Shown here piece by piece: positions 1-9,535 of a stretch of DNA of 64,000 bases. This stretch comes from Burkholderiales bacterium UBA2463 (GTDB taxonomy: Bacteria > Pseudomonadota > Gammaproteobacteria > Burkholderiales > Burkholderiaceae_A): the NCBI GenBank assembly GCA_002342295.1, contig DDPR01000010.1:76239-140238 (forward strand), in the 5' to 3' direction. Each line of letters starts with the position of its first letter. Position 1 is the first letter of the stretch. The notes beneath the pieces were generated by a model. That model searched no databases and was not told where the DNA came from. It saw only the letters and a list, made by a program, of their open reading frames with translations. Position numbers and translations under genes: made by a program.

Positions 1-2313
1 CTGCGAGACGCCATCGCCGAGCGCGGGGGCGATCCAGCGCAGGTCAACCCAGTCGTGCCCACCCAACTCGTCGTCGACCACTCGCTCGCAGTCGAATGCG
101 GTGGTTTCGACCCCAATGCTTTTGAGAAAAACCGCGCCATCGAGGACCGACGCAACGAGGATCGATTTCACTTTATTGAGTGGACCAGGCAGGCCTTCAA
201 GAATGTGGATGTCATCCCGCCGGGAAACGGCATCCTCCATCAAATCAACCTTGAGCGCATGTCGCCGGTCATCCAGGTCAGTCAAGGCGTGGCCTTTCCG
301 GACACCCTGGTCGGAACGGACAGCCACACCCCCATGGTGGACGCCTTGGGCGTCATCGCTATTGGGGTGGGGGGGCTCGAGGCCGAGAGTGTCATGCTGG
401 GAAGGGCGGTTTACATGAGGCTTCCCGACATCGTCGGGGTGGAACTCTCGGGCCGGACCGGGCCGGGGATCACGGCCACCGATGTCGTGCTCGCGCTCAC
501 CGAATTCCTTCGCAAGGAGCGCGTGGTGTCGGCCACTCTCGAGTTCTTTGGTGAGGGGGCGAGCCACCTCACGCTGGGCGATCGCGCCACGATCTCCAAC
601 ATGGCGCCCGAGTTCGGCGCCACGGCAGCGATGTTCTATATCGACGACCAGACCCTGCGTTATCTGCGCCTCACGGGCCGAGACGAGGCGCTCGTCTCAC
701 TTGTCGAGACCTATGCCAAGACCGCTGGGCTCTGGGCGGACAGCCTCCGAGCTGCTGTCTATGAGCGTGTGCTGCACTTCGATCTCTCGAGCGTCGAGCG
801 CAACATCGCGGGCCCCTCCAATCCTCACCGACGTGTGGCCACTCGCGAACTGGCCGCGAAGGGCATTAGCGGCGAAGTGAAGCACGAGGAAGGGCTCATG
901 CCAGACGGGGCCGTCATCATTGCGGCCATCACGAGCTGCACCAACACCAACAACCCCCGAAATATGGTTGCGGCAGGCCTGCTCGCTCGAAACGCCAATC
1001 GCGCCGGGCTGACCCGAAAACCTTGGGTCAAGACGTCGTTGGCGCCGGGCTCGAAGGCCGTTCCGCTTTATCTGCAAGAGGCGGGCCTTCTCCGTGAACT
1101 GGAGCAACTAGGGTTTGGGGTCGTCGCCTTTGCGTGCACCACGTGTAATGGCATGAGCGGTGCGCTCGATCCCTACATCCAGAAAGAGGTGATCGACCGC
1201 GACCTTTACACCACCGCCGTTCTCTCCGGAAACCGAAACTTCGACGGACGCATCCACCCTTACGCGAAGCAGGCATTTCTGGCCTCCCCTCCTCTGGTCG
1301 TGGCCTATGCCATTGCTGGCACCATTCGGTTCGACATCGAGAAGGATGTGCTGGGTCTTGACGCAGGCGGCCGTCCGGTTCGTCTGGCCGACCTCTGGCC
1401 GACCGATGAGGAGATCGACGCGGTGGTCGCTCAGAGCGTTCATCCCCAACAGTTCCGCCAGGTCTACGACCCGATGTTTCAGATTCGCGTCGACCGTGGT
1501 AACTCCGTGAGCCCGCTGTACGCCTGGCGTCCGCAGAGCACCTACATTCGAAGGCCGCCCTACTGGGAGGGCGCCCTTGCGGGGCTTCGAACGCTAACCG
1601 GAATGCGTCCCCTCGCTGTGCTGGGTGACAACATCACCACCGACCATCTCTCACCCTCCAATGCCATCTTGCCGGATAGCGCTGCGGGCGAATACCTCGC
1701 TCGCATGGGCCTCCCGGAGGAAGACTTCAACTCCTACGCCACTCACCGAGGAGACCACCTCACCGCACAGCGGGCCACCTTTGCAAACCCTCAACTCGTC
1801 AATGAAATGGCTGTGGTAGACGGGGAGGTCGTGAAGGGCTCTCTGGCCCGCGTGGAACCCGAGGGCAAAGTAATGCGCATGTGGGAAGCCATCGAGACGT
1901 ATATGGCTCGCAAGCAGCCCCTCATCATCATTGCGGGAGCCGACTATGGCCAGGGCTCCTCGCGAGACTGGGCAGCCAAAGGTGTGCGCCTTGCCGGCGT
2001 GGAGGCCATCGTGGCCGAGGGCTTTGAGCGCATTCACCGCACCAACCTCGTGGGCATGGGTGTCCTGCCTCTTGAGTTTGAGCCAGGCACGACCCGCCGC
2101 ACGCTGCAGATCAATGGCACAGAGACATTCGACGTCGTGGGCAAGCGCACGCCCGGTGCCACCCTCACACTTATCATTCACCGCGCATCAGGAGAGACCA
2201 CTCGAGTGCCCGTTCGTTGCCGACTCGACACCGAAGAGGAATGTTCAATCTACGAAGCCGGAGGCGTGTTGCAGCGCTTCGCCCAAGACTTTTTAGAGGC
2301 CCGTGCCGCTTAA
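1..2313 (+). CDS. acnD: Fe/S-dependent 2-methylisocitrate dehydratase AcnD (5' end outside window)
   Basis: Aconitase-family dehydratase of the 2-methylcitrate cycle, which turns 2-methylcitrate into a methylaconitate intermediate during propionate breakdown in the cytoplasm. The reading frame is open from base 1, so the gene starts upstream; about 770 residues are visible and roughly 90-100 N-terminal ones should be missing compared with full-length AcnD. The three [4Fe-4S] cysteines are visible: one in SCTNTNNP (codon at 937) and two in CTTCNG (codons at 1135 and 1144). The C-terminal swivel domain carries GADYGQGSSRDWAAKG. The call as AcnD rather than aconitase AcnA rests on the immediately following prpF (15-base gap), its known partner. 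prpB and prpC would be expected upstream, outside the window. Confidence 0.9.
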   Translation: MRDAIAERGGDPAQVNPVVPTQLVVDHSLAVECGGFDPNAFEKNRAIEDRRNEDRFHFIEWTRQAFKNVDVIPPGNGILHQINLERMSPVIQVSQGVAFPDTLVGTDSHTPMVDALGVIAIGVGGLEAESVMLGRAVYMRLPDIVGVELSGRTGPGITATDVVLALTEFLRKERVVSATLEFFGEGASHLTLGDRATISNMAPEFGATAAMFYIDDQTLRYLRLTGRDEALVSLVETYAKTAGLWADSLRAAVYERVLHFDLSSVERNIAGPSNPHRRVATRELAAKGISGEVKHEEGLMPDGAVIIAAITSCTNTNNPRNMVAAGLLARNANRAGLTRKPWVKTSLAPGSKAVPLYLQEAGLLRELEQLGFGVVAFACTTCNGMSGALDPYIQKEVIDRDLYTTAVLSGNRNFDGRIHPYAKQAFLASPPLVVAYAIAGTIRFDIEKDVLGLDAGGRPVRLADLWPTDEEIDAVVAQSVHPQQFRQVYDPMFQIRVDRGNSVSPLYAWRPQSTYIRRPPYWEGALAGLRTLTGMRPLAVLGDNITTDHLSPSNAILPDSAAGEYLARMGLPEEDFNSYATHRGDHLTAQRATFANPQLVNEMAVVDGEVVKGSLARVEPEGKVMRMWEAIETYMARKQPLIIIAGADYGQGSSRDWAAKGVRLAGVEAIVAEGFERIHRTNLVGMGVLPLEFEPGTTRRTLQINGTETFDVVGKRTPGATLTLIIHRASGETTRVPVRCRLDTEEECSIYEAGGVLQRFAQDFLEARAA

Positions 2314-2328
2314 TCAACGCATCGATCG

Positions 2329-3519
2329 ATGAGTCACGCTCCCCAGCTTTCTATCTCGGCCCTCTATATGAGGGGTGGCACCAGCAAGGGTGTTTTTTTT
2401 AAACTCACCGACCTTCCCCCGTCGGCTCAGCAACCAGGCCCAGCGCGTGACGCGATTCTGATGCGTGTCATCGGGAGTCCAGACCCCTACGGCAAGCAGA
2501 TCGATGGTATGGGCGGTGCAACCTCCAGCACCAGTAAGACGGTCATTCTCAGCCGCAGCACGAGAGACGACCACGATGTGGACTACCTGTTTGGGCAGGT
2601 TGCCATTGATCGGGCCTTTGTTGACTGGAGTGGCAACTGTGGAAACCTCTCCGCCGCAGTGGGCCCTGCAGCCATTCGAATGGGACTGATCGAACCTGGC
2701 CGCATCCCGCAACACGGGCGAGTCATGGTGCGCATCTGGCAGGCAAACATCGGCAAGACCATCGTGGCGCATGTACCGATCACCCATGGGGAGGTTCAAG
2801 AGACCGGCGACTTTGAGCTCGATGGCGTGACCTTTCCCGCCGCTGAGATACAACTCGAATTTCTGGATCCAGCGGCGGAGGAACAAGACGGCGTCGGGGG
2901 CGACATCTTCCCAACCGGACATCCGCTTGAGACGCTCGAGGTCCCCGGCGTGGGGTCGCTCTCGGCCACGCTCATCGATGCAGGCATTCCGACCATCTTC
3001 ATTCGGGCCGACGAGGTTGGCCTCAAAGGAACCGAGCGACAGGACGACATCAACAACTCGCCAGAGCGACTTGCCATGTTCGAGGCCATTCGGGCCCACG
3101 GTGCGCTCAAGATGGGTCTGATTCAGAGCCTCTCTGACATCGGCTCCAGACAGCACACCCCCAAGGTGGCCTTCGTATCCGAGCCAAAGGACTACGTCTC
3201 TTCGAGTGGGAAGTCCATCGCCGCGAGCGAGATTGATCTTCTGGTGCGGGCCCTCTCGATGGGCAAGCTTCATCACGCCATGATGGGTACTGCGGCCGTG
3301 GCCATCGGCGCCGCCGCTTCCATTCCCGGAACGATCGTGAACCTCGCCGCCGGGGGTGGGCCTCGCGAGTCTGTTCGATTCGGTCACCCATCCGGAACCC
3401 TGCGCGTGGGCGCTCAGGCCAAACTCGAGGATGGGCAGTGGACGATTACCAAGGCCGTGATGAGCCGCAGTGCTCGCGTCCTCATGGAGGGCCGCGTCTT
3501 TATTCCCGTCTCGACCTAG
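2329..3519 (+). CDS. prpF: 2-methylaconitate cis-trans isomerase PrpF
   Basis: PrpF isomerises the methylaconitate made by AcnD so that ordinary aconitase can hydrate it; the pair replaces PrpD in the methylcitrate cycle. The 396-residue protein has the usual family length and the N-terminal signature [12 protein letters not shown], followed by [15 protein letters not shown] and the [11 protein letters not shown] segment typical of the PrpF/AcnD-accessory family (diaminopimelate epimerase-like fold). It lies 15 bases after acnD on the same strand, so the two are surely co-transcribed. Its stop overlaps the dnaJ stop by 4 bases on the opposite strand. No terminator hairpin is visible between the convergent genes. 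Confidence 0.92.
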   Translation: MSHAPQLSISALYMRGGTSKGVFFKLTDLPPSAQQPGPARDAILMRVIGSPDPYGKQIDGMGGATSSTSKTVILSRSTRDDHDVDYLFGQVAIDRAFVDWSGNCGNLSAAVGPAAIRMGLIEPGRIPQHGRVMVRIWQANIGKTIVAHVPITHGEVQETGDFELDGVTFPAAEIQLEFLDPAAEEQDGVGGDIFPTGHPLETLEVPGVGSLSATLIDAGIPTIFIRADEVGLKGTERQDDINNSPERLAMFEAIRAHGALKMGLIQSLSDIGSRQHTPKVAFVSEPKDYVSSSGKSIAASEIDLLVRALSMGKLHHAMMGTAAVAIGAAASIPGTIVNLAAGGGPRESVRFGHPSGTLRVGAQAKLEDGQWTITKAVMSRSARVLMEGRVFIPVST

Positions 3520-4661
3520 TTAAAGAAGTCTCGGACTTTGTCCGTCCAAGTCTTGCTCTGGGGGCTGTGACGCTCGCCGCCCTCTTCAAGAGAGGCATCG
3601 AACTCTGCAAGTAATTTTTTCTGCTTGTCAGAGAGTTTCACCGGGGTCTCGAGCATGACGTGGCAATAGAGATCGCCCGCAATGCTCGTGCGAACATTCT
3701 TAATCCCCTTGCCCTTCAACCGAAAAGTCTTGCCCGTCTGCGTGCCCTCAGGAAGTTCGAAGCTGGCTTTCCCGTTGAGCGTCGGAACATCCACCGAGCC
3801 CCCCAGGGCCGCCCTCGCAAAGCTCACAGGCACCTCGCAGTGCAGGTCGTCCCCCTCTCGCTGAAAGACGCGGTGAGGCTTCACGCTCACCTCTACATAG
3901 AGGTCGCCCGGTGGGCCCCCATTGAGTCCGGGCTCGCCATTCCCGGTGGATCGAATGCGCATGCCGTCATCGATACCCGCAGGAATTTTGACCTCGAGGG
4001 TCTTCTGCCTGCGAACACGGCCCACACCATCACAGGTCCCACAGGGGTTCGGGATGGTCTTTCCGGTGCCGTGACAGGTGGGGCAGGTCTGCTGGATAGA
4101 GAAAAAGCCCTGCTGCATCCGAACCTGGCCCTGCCCGCCGCAGGTCTTACAGGTCTCGGCCTGAGTTCCCGGTTTCGCACCGGTGCCCTCACAGGGTGAA
4201 CAAGACTCCCAACTTGGCACCTTGATTTCGGTCGTGAAGCCCTGCGCGGCCTGCTCAAGCGTGATCTCCATGGCATAGCGCAGATCACTGCCACGATAGA
4301 CGTTGGAGCGCCCCCCACCACCCGAGCGGCCGCCCGCGGCTCCGCCGAAGATATCGCCAAAAATATCGCCAAACGCGTCGGCAAAACCGCCCGCACCAAA
4401 ACCCTGGCCGTTGCCACCGAAGCCTCCGGAATTGGGGTCGACTCCGGCATGACCAAACCGGTCGTAGGCCCCTCTCTTTTCCGCATCCGAAAGCATCTCG
4501 TAGGCCTCTTTGGCCTCCTTGAACTTTTCTTCAGCCGCGGCATCACCCGGATTTCGGTCCGGGTGATACTTCATCGCGAGCTTTCGATAGGCCTTCTTCA
4601 GGTCTTCATCGGACGCGTTCTTTGCAACACCGAGTACTTCGTAATAATCACGCTTGGCCAT
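3516..4661 (-). CDS. dnaJ: Chaperone protein DnaJ (Hsp40)
   Basis: Co-chaperone that delivers unfolded clients to DnaK and stimulates its ATPase. The 381-residue protein has the full type I layout: J domain with HPD at residues 33-35, a Gly/Phe-rich region (about 75-120), four CxxCxGxG zinc-binding repeats (about 154-161, 171-178, 193-200, 207-214) and the C-terminal substrate-binding domains. It follows dnaK by 19 bases, so it is the last gene of grpE-dnaK-dnaJ. No strong Shine-Dalgarno sequence is seen before its ATG. Confidence 0.97.
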   Translation of the reverse strand: MAKRDYYEVLGVAKNASDEDLKKAYRKLAMKYHPDRNPGDAAAEEKFKEAKEAYEMLSDAEKRGAYDRFGHAGVDPNSGGFGGNGQGFGAGGFADAFGDIFGDIFGGAAGGRSGGGGRSNVYRGSDLRYAMEITLEQAAQGFTTEIKVPSWESCSPCEGTGAKPGTQAETCKTCGGQGQVRMQQGFFSIQQTCPTCHGTGKTIPNPCGTCDGVGRVRRQKTLEVKIPAGIDDGMRIRSTGNGEPGLNGGPPGDLYVEVSVKPHRVFQREGDDLHCEVPVSFARAALGGSVDVPTLNGKASFELPEGTQTGKTFRLKGKGIKNVRTSIAGDLYCHVMLETPVKLSDKQKKLLAEFDASLEEGGERHSPQSKTWTDKVRDFFN

Positions 4662-4680
4662 CTAAGCACGCCCGCAGGAA

Positions 4681-6606
4681 TTAATCTCTTTTGACTTCCT
4701 TGAACTCCGCATCCACGACGTCCTCAGCCTTGGCCTTCTCCGACCCTGCAGCAGCGCCAGGGGCTCCAGCCGCACCCGCTCCAGCCGCATCGGCATAGGC
4801 TTTTTCGCCCAGCTTCTGAGAGGCCTTCATGAGATGGTCAGTCTTGGTCTCAATGGCCGCCTTGTCCTCACCCTGAAGCGTTGCCTCGAGCTCCTTGATG
4901 GCCTCCTCAATCTTGGCCCTCTCGTCCGCGTCAATTTTGTCGCCATGCTCCTCGAGCGACTTCCTCACTGAATGCAGCATGGCCTCGGCTGTGTTGCGGG
5001 ACTGAACCAGCTCCACACGCTTCTTGTCGTCCTCGGCATTGAGCTCTGCGTCCGCAACCATCTTGGCGATCTCCTCCTCCGAGAGTCCAGAGTTTGCCTT
5101 GATGGTGATCTTGTTCTCCTTGCCCGTGGCCTTATCCTTCGCAGACACATGCAAGATGCCATTTGCATCAATATCGAAGGTCACCTCAATCTGAGGCGTT
5201 CCTCGAGCCGAGGGGGGAATACCTTCCAGATTGAATTCACCCAGAGCCTTGTTCGCAGTCGCCACCTCCCGCTCGCCCTGAAACACCTTGATGGTGACCG
5301 CGGGCTGATTGTCCTCAGCAGTCGAGAAGACCTGCGAGAACTTCGTGGGAATGGTGGTGTTTTTCTGAATCATCTTCGTCATCACACCGCCCAAGGTCTC
5401 GATGCCCAGGGACAAGGGGGTGACATCAAGCAGCAGAACATCTTTTCGGTCCCCGGCGAGAACAGCGCCCTGGACAGCCGCCCCAACGGCCACCGCCTCA
5501 TCAGGGTTCACATCCTTGCGAGGCTCCTTGCCGAAGAAGGCCTTTACAGCATCCTGAACCTTGGGCATGCGGGTCATACCACCCACCAAAATGACGTCGT
5601 CGATCTCTGAGGCAGATACGCCGGCGTCCTTCAGCGCGATTTTGCAGGGCTCAATCGTTCGGGTAATGAGCTCATCAACAAGCGACTCCAGCTTGGCGCG
5701 AGTGAGCTTGAACGTAAGGTGCACAGGCGCACCGTTGGCCATTGCAATGTAAGGCTCGTTCAATTCGGTCTGCTGACTGGAGGAGAGCTCGATCTTGGCT
5801 CGCTCAGCCGCAGCCTTGATGCGCTGAAGGGCAATCGGGTCCTTCGAAAGATCGACCCCGTTTTGCTTCTTGAACTCATCGATGATGTGGTCGATGATGC
5901 GCTGGTCAAAGTCCTCGCCGCCCAGGAAAGTGTCTCCGTTCGTGGAGAGCACCTCAAACTGCTTCTCCCCGTCCACATCGGCAATCTCAATGATCGAGAC
6001 GTCAAACGTGCCCCCGCCCAGGTCATAGACCGCGACCTTTCGATCCTTGCCTGCAGCCTTGTCAAGGCCAAAGGCCAGGGCGGCCGCCGTGGGCTCGTTG
6101 ATGATGCGCTTGACATCGAGGCCCGCAATTCGACCCGCGTCCTTTGTGGCCTGACGCTGCGCATCGTTAAAGTAGGCAGGAACCGTAATGACCGCCTCAG
6201 TCACTTCATGGCCCAAGTAGTCTTCCGCCGTCTTCTTCATCTTGCGAAGAACCTCGGCCGACACCTGAGGGGGAGCAAGTTTCTTGTCCCGAACGCCAAC
6301 CCACGCATCACCGTTCTCGGCCTTCATGATCTGAAACGGCATCAGGTCGATGTCTTTCTGGACCTCTTTGTCCTCAAACTTGCGGCCAATGAGGCGCTTG
6401 ACGGCGTAGAGCGTGTTCTTGGGGTTAGTCACCGCCTGGCGCTTGGCTGGAGCGCCCACAAGAATCTCGCCGTCCTCCATGTACGCAATGATGGACGGCG
6501 TCGTGCGAGCCCCTTCACTGTTTTCAATTACCTTGGGCTGACCCGCCTCCATAATGGCCACGCAAGAGTTGGTGGTCCCCAGATCAATTCCAATAATCTT
6601 TGCCAT
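4681..6606 (-). CDS. dnaK: Chaperone protein DnaK (Hsp70)
   Basis: ATP-driven Hsp70 chaperone working with DnaJ and GrpE. The 641 residues match the normal bacterial length. Visible signatures are [12 protein letters not shown] at the N-terminus, [13 protein letters not shown] and [11 protein letters not shown] in the nucleotide-binding domain, the hydrophobic linker [12 protein letters not shown], and the acidic C-terminal tail [13 protein letters not shown] second sigma-32-like promoter sits in the 65-base gap after grpE, overlapping the grpE stop, so dnaK may be transcribed both with grpE and on its own. Confidence 0.98.
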   Translation of the reverse strand: MAKIIGIDLGTTNSCVAIMEAGQPKVIENSEGARTTPSIIAYMEDGEILVGAPAKRQAVTNPKNTLYAVKRLIGRKFEDKEVQKDIDLMPFQIMKAENGDAWVGVRDKKLAPPQVSAEVLRKMKKTAEDYLGHEVTEAVITVPAYFNDAQRQATKDAGRIAGLDVKRIINEPTAAALAFGLDKAAGKDRKVAVYDLGGGTFDVSIIEIADVDGEKQFEVLSTNGDTFLGGEDFDQRIIDHIIDEFKKQNGVDLSKDPIALQRIKAAAERAKIELSSSQQTELNEPYIAMANGAPVHLTFKLTRAKLESLVDELITRTIEPCKIALKDAGVSASEIDDVILVGGMTRMPKVQDAVKAFFGKEPRKDVNPDEAVAVGAAVQGAVLAGDRKDVLLLDVTPLSLGIETLGGVMTKMIQKNTTIPTKFSQVFSTAEDNQPAVTIKVFQGEREVATANKALGEFNLEGIPPSARGTPQIEVTFDIDANGILHVSAKDKATGKENKITIKANSGLSEEEIAKMVADAELNAEDDKKRVELVQSRNTAEAMLHSVRKSLEEHGDKIDADERAKIEEAIKELEATLQGEDKAAIETKTDHLMKASQKLGEKAYADAAGAGAAGAPGAAAGSEKAKAEDVVDAEFKEVKRD

Positions 6607-6650
6607 GATGTGTTCTCTCTTAAAGAAGAAGTGCTGCGATAGACGCTAAG

Positions 6651-6676
6651 TCGGGGGTCTCTCAGTCAATTTCAAG
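6651..6676 (-). promoter_or_regulatory. Candidate sigma-32 promoter for dnaK-dnaJ
   Basis: Reading the minus strand, CTTGAA (6676-6671) is followed after 14 bases by CCCCGACT-like sequence (6656 downward). The -35 matches the sigma-32 consensus exactly; the -10 keeps the C run of CCCCATnT but lacks AT. The -35 box contains the TGA stop codon of grpE. Inference only; the -10 half is imperfect. Confidence 0.45.
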
Positions 6677-7217
6677 GGGCCGACACGATCACCAGCGCGG
6701 GACGGATTACACGCTCGCCGATGAGGTACCCCTTTTGCATCACCTCCACCACATGATTGGGGGGGACGGCCGGGTCGCGGCTTGCGCCATCCACCATCGA
6801 AACCGCCTGATGGCGGTTGGGGTCAAACTTTTCGCCCACCGGATCGAGGGCATTCAGTCGTCCCCGCTCAAAGGCCTGCTGGAGCTGCCGCAGTGTGAGT
6901 TCCACCCCGCTGCGCAGGCCCTCGAATGACTGATCTTGAAGTCTGAGCGCAGTCTCAAGGCTATCTGCGGCAGGCAAGAGAGCCTCGGCAAAAGACTCGA
7001 TCGCGAACTTGCTTGCGTTGCTGAGCTCCTGCGCATGGCGCTTGCGAAGGTTCTCAACCTCCGCGGCCATTCGCATCAGCTGGTCTTCTCGTTCGGCCAG
7101 GAGCGCTGACAAATCGGGTTCGGACTCGGGCGGCAGGGCGGATTCGACGTCCTCCCTCGAGACGTCTGAGTGAGGGTCGGACTCGGGGGATTCTTGCTTG
7201 GGGTCGGACGAATTCAT
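6672..7217 (-). CDS. grpE: Nucleotide exchange factor GrpE
   Basis: Releases ADP from DnaK. The 181-residue protein has an acidic, low-complexity N-terminus, a long helical coiled-coil segment (LMRMAAEVENLRKRHAQE onward) and the beta-wing ending VVEVMQKGYLIGERVIRPA, which is the GrpE signature region. It is the first gene of grpE-dnaK-dnaJ. The ATG at 7217 has no Shine-Dalgarno match: the leader instead has CCTCC, which is the anti-SD sense. A near-consensus heat-shock promoter lies about 50 bases upstream. Confidence 0.95.
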   Translation of the reverse strand: MNSSDPKQESPESDPHSDVSREDVESALPPESEPDLSALLAEREDQLMRMAAEVENLRKRHAQELSNASKFAIESFAEALLPAADSLETALRLQDQSFEGLRSGVELTLRQLQQAFERGRLNALDPVGEKFDPNRHQAVSMVDGASRDPAVPPNHVVEVMQKGYLIGERVIRPALVIVSAP

Positions 7218-7241
7218 AGGCGTGTGAGTGAAAGGAGGGGC

Positions 7242-7325
7242 ATGATTGAACCTGCATACCCTTCACATGGGGGAGGCTCCAACCGATTTCAAGGCCCCCG
7301 CAGCCATTACGGCCGACCGTCATGA
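7242..7325 (+). CDS. Possible 27-codon small ORF before the glycosyltransferase
   Basis: A short frame, ATG at 7242 to TGA at 7323-7325, is preceded by a perfect AGGAGG (7233-7238) only 3 bases from the ATG. It encodes 27 residues beginning MIEPAYPSHGGG. It lies between divergent grpE and the glycosyltransferase at 7379, which itself lacks a ribosome-binding site. It could be a leader peptide or a chance SD. The same bases carry the grpE promoter on the other strand. No homology is recognised. Confidence 0.22.
   Translation: MIEPAYPSHGGGSNRFQGPRSHYGRPS
7265..7293 (-). promoter_or_regulatory. Sigma-32 heat-shock promoter of grpE-dnaK-dnaJ
   Basis: On the minus strand CTTGAAA (7293-7287) is followed, with 15 bases between CTTGAA and the next element, by CCCCATGT (7272-7265). 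This is a full match to the sigma-32 consensus CTTGAAA / CCCCATnT. It lies about 50 bases before the grpE ATG. No CIRCE inverted repeat is present in this intergenic region. Confidence 0.85.
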
Positions 7326-7378
7326 TTCTTTCACACCATTGACGCCCGACTGAAACAATCCAAACCTACCGTTCGCAG

Positions 7379-8392
7379 GTGCACATCCTCATCGTTACGG
7401 ACGCGTGGGAGCCTCAGGTCAACGGCGTCGTCCGAACCATCCAGGCAACGAATCGAACCCTCGAGCAACTAGGGCATCAGATCAGCCTCATCACCCCGCT
7501 CGACTTCAAGACGATCCCCTGTCCCACCTATCCCGAGATTCGCCTGGCCTTGATGCCGGGTCGAGAGATTGCTCGTCGCATCCAGTCCCTCAGGCCCGAT
7601 GCCATCCACATTGCCACCGAAGGGCCCCTGGGCTGGGCCGCCCGAGGGGTCTGCAGGCGCCTCAAACTCCCCTTTGTCACCGCGTATCACACGCGCTTTC
7701 CAGAATATGTGCACGCACGCACTCGCATCCCTCCCTCGTGGCTCTACGCCCTTTTTCGTCGATTCCACAATGCCGCGCACTCGGTCTTGGCGCCCACTCC
7801 CGCCATCATTCGTGACCTCGAACAGTGGGGATTTCGTCGAGTTCGCTACTGGACCCGCGGCGTAAACCATCAGATTTTCCGGCCAACGGAGCCGACGACG
7901 GTGCCCGACAAGAAGCCTCCGGTCTTTCTCTATGTCGGCCGGGTCGCAGTGGAGAAAAACATCTCCGCCTTCTTGGACCTGAAGCTACCCGGGGAGAAAT
8001 GGGTCGCCGGAGAGGGGCCGTCTATGAACAAACTGCGCGCTCGACACCCGGACGTGAGGTTCTTTGGCGTGATGAGCCAGACAGACCTCGCAAAGCTCTA
8101 TAACGCTGCAGATGTCTTTGTCTTCCCGAGCAAGACCGACACCTTTGGCCTCGTGATGGCTGAGGCGATGGCCTGCGGACTTCCTGTGGCAGCCTACCCC
8201 GTCGAGGGGCCCATTGACGTCGTTGCCAGTAGTGGGGCTGGCATCCTTCACCACGACCTCCATCACGCCTGCATCAAGGCCCTGGAGATTCCTCGGCAGA
8301 AGGCGCTCGAGCGAGCGGCCACCTTTTCCTGGGAACAGGCCACCCAGCAGTTCCTCGAGGCTCACCGCGAGGCGGTGATCATCTGGGGCTAA
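7379..8392 (+). CDS. Glycosyltransferase, GT4 family (group 1)
   Basis: Retaining GT-B glycosyltransferase of 337 residues, likely transferring a nucleotide-activated sugar (mannose or glucose type) to a lipid or glycan at the inner membrane. The start ILIVTDAWEPQVNGVVRTIQ is typical of the MgtA/PimB/SQD2-like branch. The donor-binding region FVFPSKTDTFGLVMAEAMACG keeps the TDTFG form of that branch. The GTG at 7379 is the only reasonable start because an in-frame stop lies at 7340-7342. Its stop overlaps the convergent hemH stop by 4 bases. The exact substrate cannot be read from the sequence. Confidence 0.8.
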   Translation: MHILIVTDAWEPQVNGVVRTIQATNRTLEQLGHQISLITPLDFKTIPCPTYPEIRLALMPGREIARRIQSLRPDAIHIATEGPLGWAARGVCRRLKLPFVTAYHTRFPEYVHARTRIPPSWLYALFRRFHNAAHSVLAPTPAIIRDLEQWGFRRVRYWTRGVNHQIFRPTEPTTVPDKKPPVFLYVGRVAVEKNISAFLDLKLPGEKWVAGEGPSMNKLRARHPDVRFFGVMSQTDLAKLYNAADVFVFPSKTDTFGLVMAEAMACGLPVAAYPVEGPIDVVASSGAGILHHDLHHACIKALEIPRQKALERAATFSWEQATQQFLEAHREAVIIWG

Positions 8393-9507
8393 CGCTCAGC
8401 GCCCAATTCAAAGGCGCGATCCCGACCCACCATTCGATCTGCCTGCTGCTCGGCCGTCTCACCTGCGGTTGGCCAGCCAGCAAGCTCCTGTTGAACCAAG
8501 TCCGCGAGCATGACCCCCGCCTCAGAACTGTCGTTGAGACAGGCAATCGCCTGAAAGTCCTCCCCTCCAGCGGCTAAGAAATCCTCTCGGCCCTCCATCG
8601 AGATCTCCTCAAGCGTCTCAAGGCAGTCGGAGACAAAACCTGGGCACACCACATCGAGCTTCTTCACGCCCTGGGCGGGCAGCTGCTCGAATTGCTCTGC
8701 AGTGTAGGGCTTGAGCCACTCAGCAGGGCCAAAACGCGACTGGAAGGAGACCCGCCACTTATCCTGGGGCAGCCCCAACTCAGCCGCCAAGAGACGGGCT
8801 GTCTTGTAGCACTCGCAGTGATATGGATCGCCCTTCAAAAGGCTTCGTCTGGGGACCCCATGAAAGCTCATCAGCAAGAGGTCGCCGCGCCCATGGGCCG
8901 CCCAATGAGCCCTTACACGAGAGGCGAGTGCAGAGATGTAACTGGGGTGATCATGAAAGTGTCGGATGGTTCGAAGCGCGGGAGGGTTTCGAAGCGTCGC
9001 AAGCGATTCGAAGACGCGATCAAAAACAGTGGCCGTGGTGCTCGCCGAATATTGCGGATAGAGCGGCAGAACCAAAAGCCGATCGACGCCCTTAGCAACC
9101 AAGTGCTGAATAGTTTCATCGATTGACGGTTCGCCATAGCGCATGGCCAGGGCTATCTCCACATCCAGACCGCGTCGCACCAACTCGGACTGGCACAGGT
9201 CGAGCTGACGCTCGGAGTAGACCCGAAGCGGAGACCCCTCGCGCATCCAGACAGAGGCGTACTTCGCCGCCGACTTTTTGGGCCGAGTATTCAGAATGAT
9301 GAGATTCAGGATGGGCCACCAGATCAGCTTGGGAATCTCCACCACGCGGGGATCTGAGAGGAACTCCTTGAGGTACCTGCGCAGCGCCGGGCCCGAGGGC
9401 GCCTGCGGCGTACCCAGGTTCACAAAAAGCACGCCGACCCGCAGCCGATTACCGTGACGATACGTCGTGTCATCGCGCACGCGCGCGGCCGAAACAGGGA
9501 GGGTCAT
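8389..9507 (-). CDS. hemH: Ferrochelatase HemH
   Basis: Inserts Fe2+ into protoporphyrin IX in the last step of haem synthesis. The 372 residues include VGVLFVNLGTPQAPSGPALR near the N-terminus (after a 20-residue extension), LLMSFHGVPRRSL with the catalytic histidine, and the C-terminal GFVSDCLETLEEISME carrying the conserved glutamates. Length fits proteobacterial ferrochelatases. It follows hrcA by 28 bases on the same strand, so hrcA-hemH may be co-transcribed. The 3' end overlaps the upstream convergent glycosyltransferase by 4 bases. Confidence 0.96.
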   Translation of the reverse strand: MTLPVSAARVRDDTTYRHGNRLRVGVLFVNLGTPQAPSGPALRRYLKEFLSDPRVVEIPKLIWWPILNLIILNTRPKKSAAKYASVWMREGSPLRVYSERQLDLCQSELVRRGLDVEIALAMRYGEPSIDETIQHLVAKGVDRLLVLPLYPQYSASTTATVFDRVFESLATLRNPPALRTIRHFHDHPSYISALASRVRAHWAAHGRGDLLLMSFHGVPRRSLLKGDPYHCECYKTARLLAAELGLPQDKWRVSFQSRFGPAEWLKPYTAEQFEQLPAQGVKKLDVVCPGFVSDCLETLEEISMEGREDFLAAGGEDFQAIACLNDSSEAGVMLADLVQQELAGWPTAGETAEQQADRMVGRDRAFELGAER

Positions 9508-9535
9508 GGGTTCTCTAGTGGGTGAGGGGGCCGGA

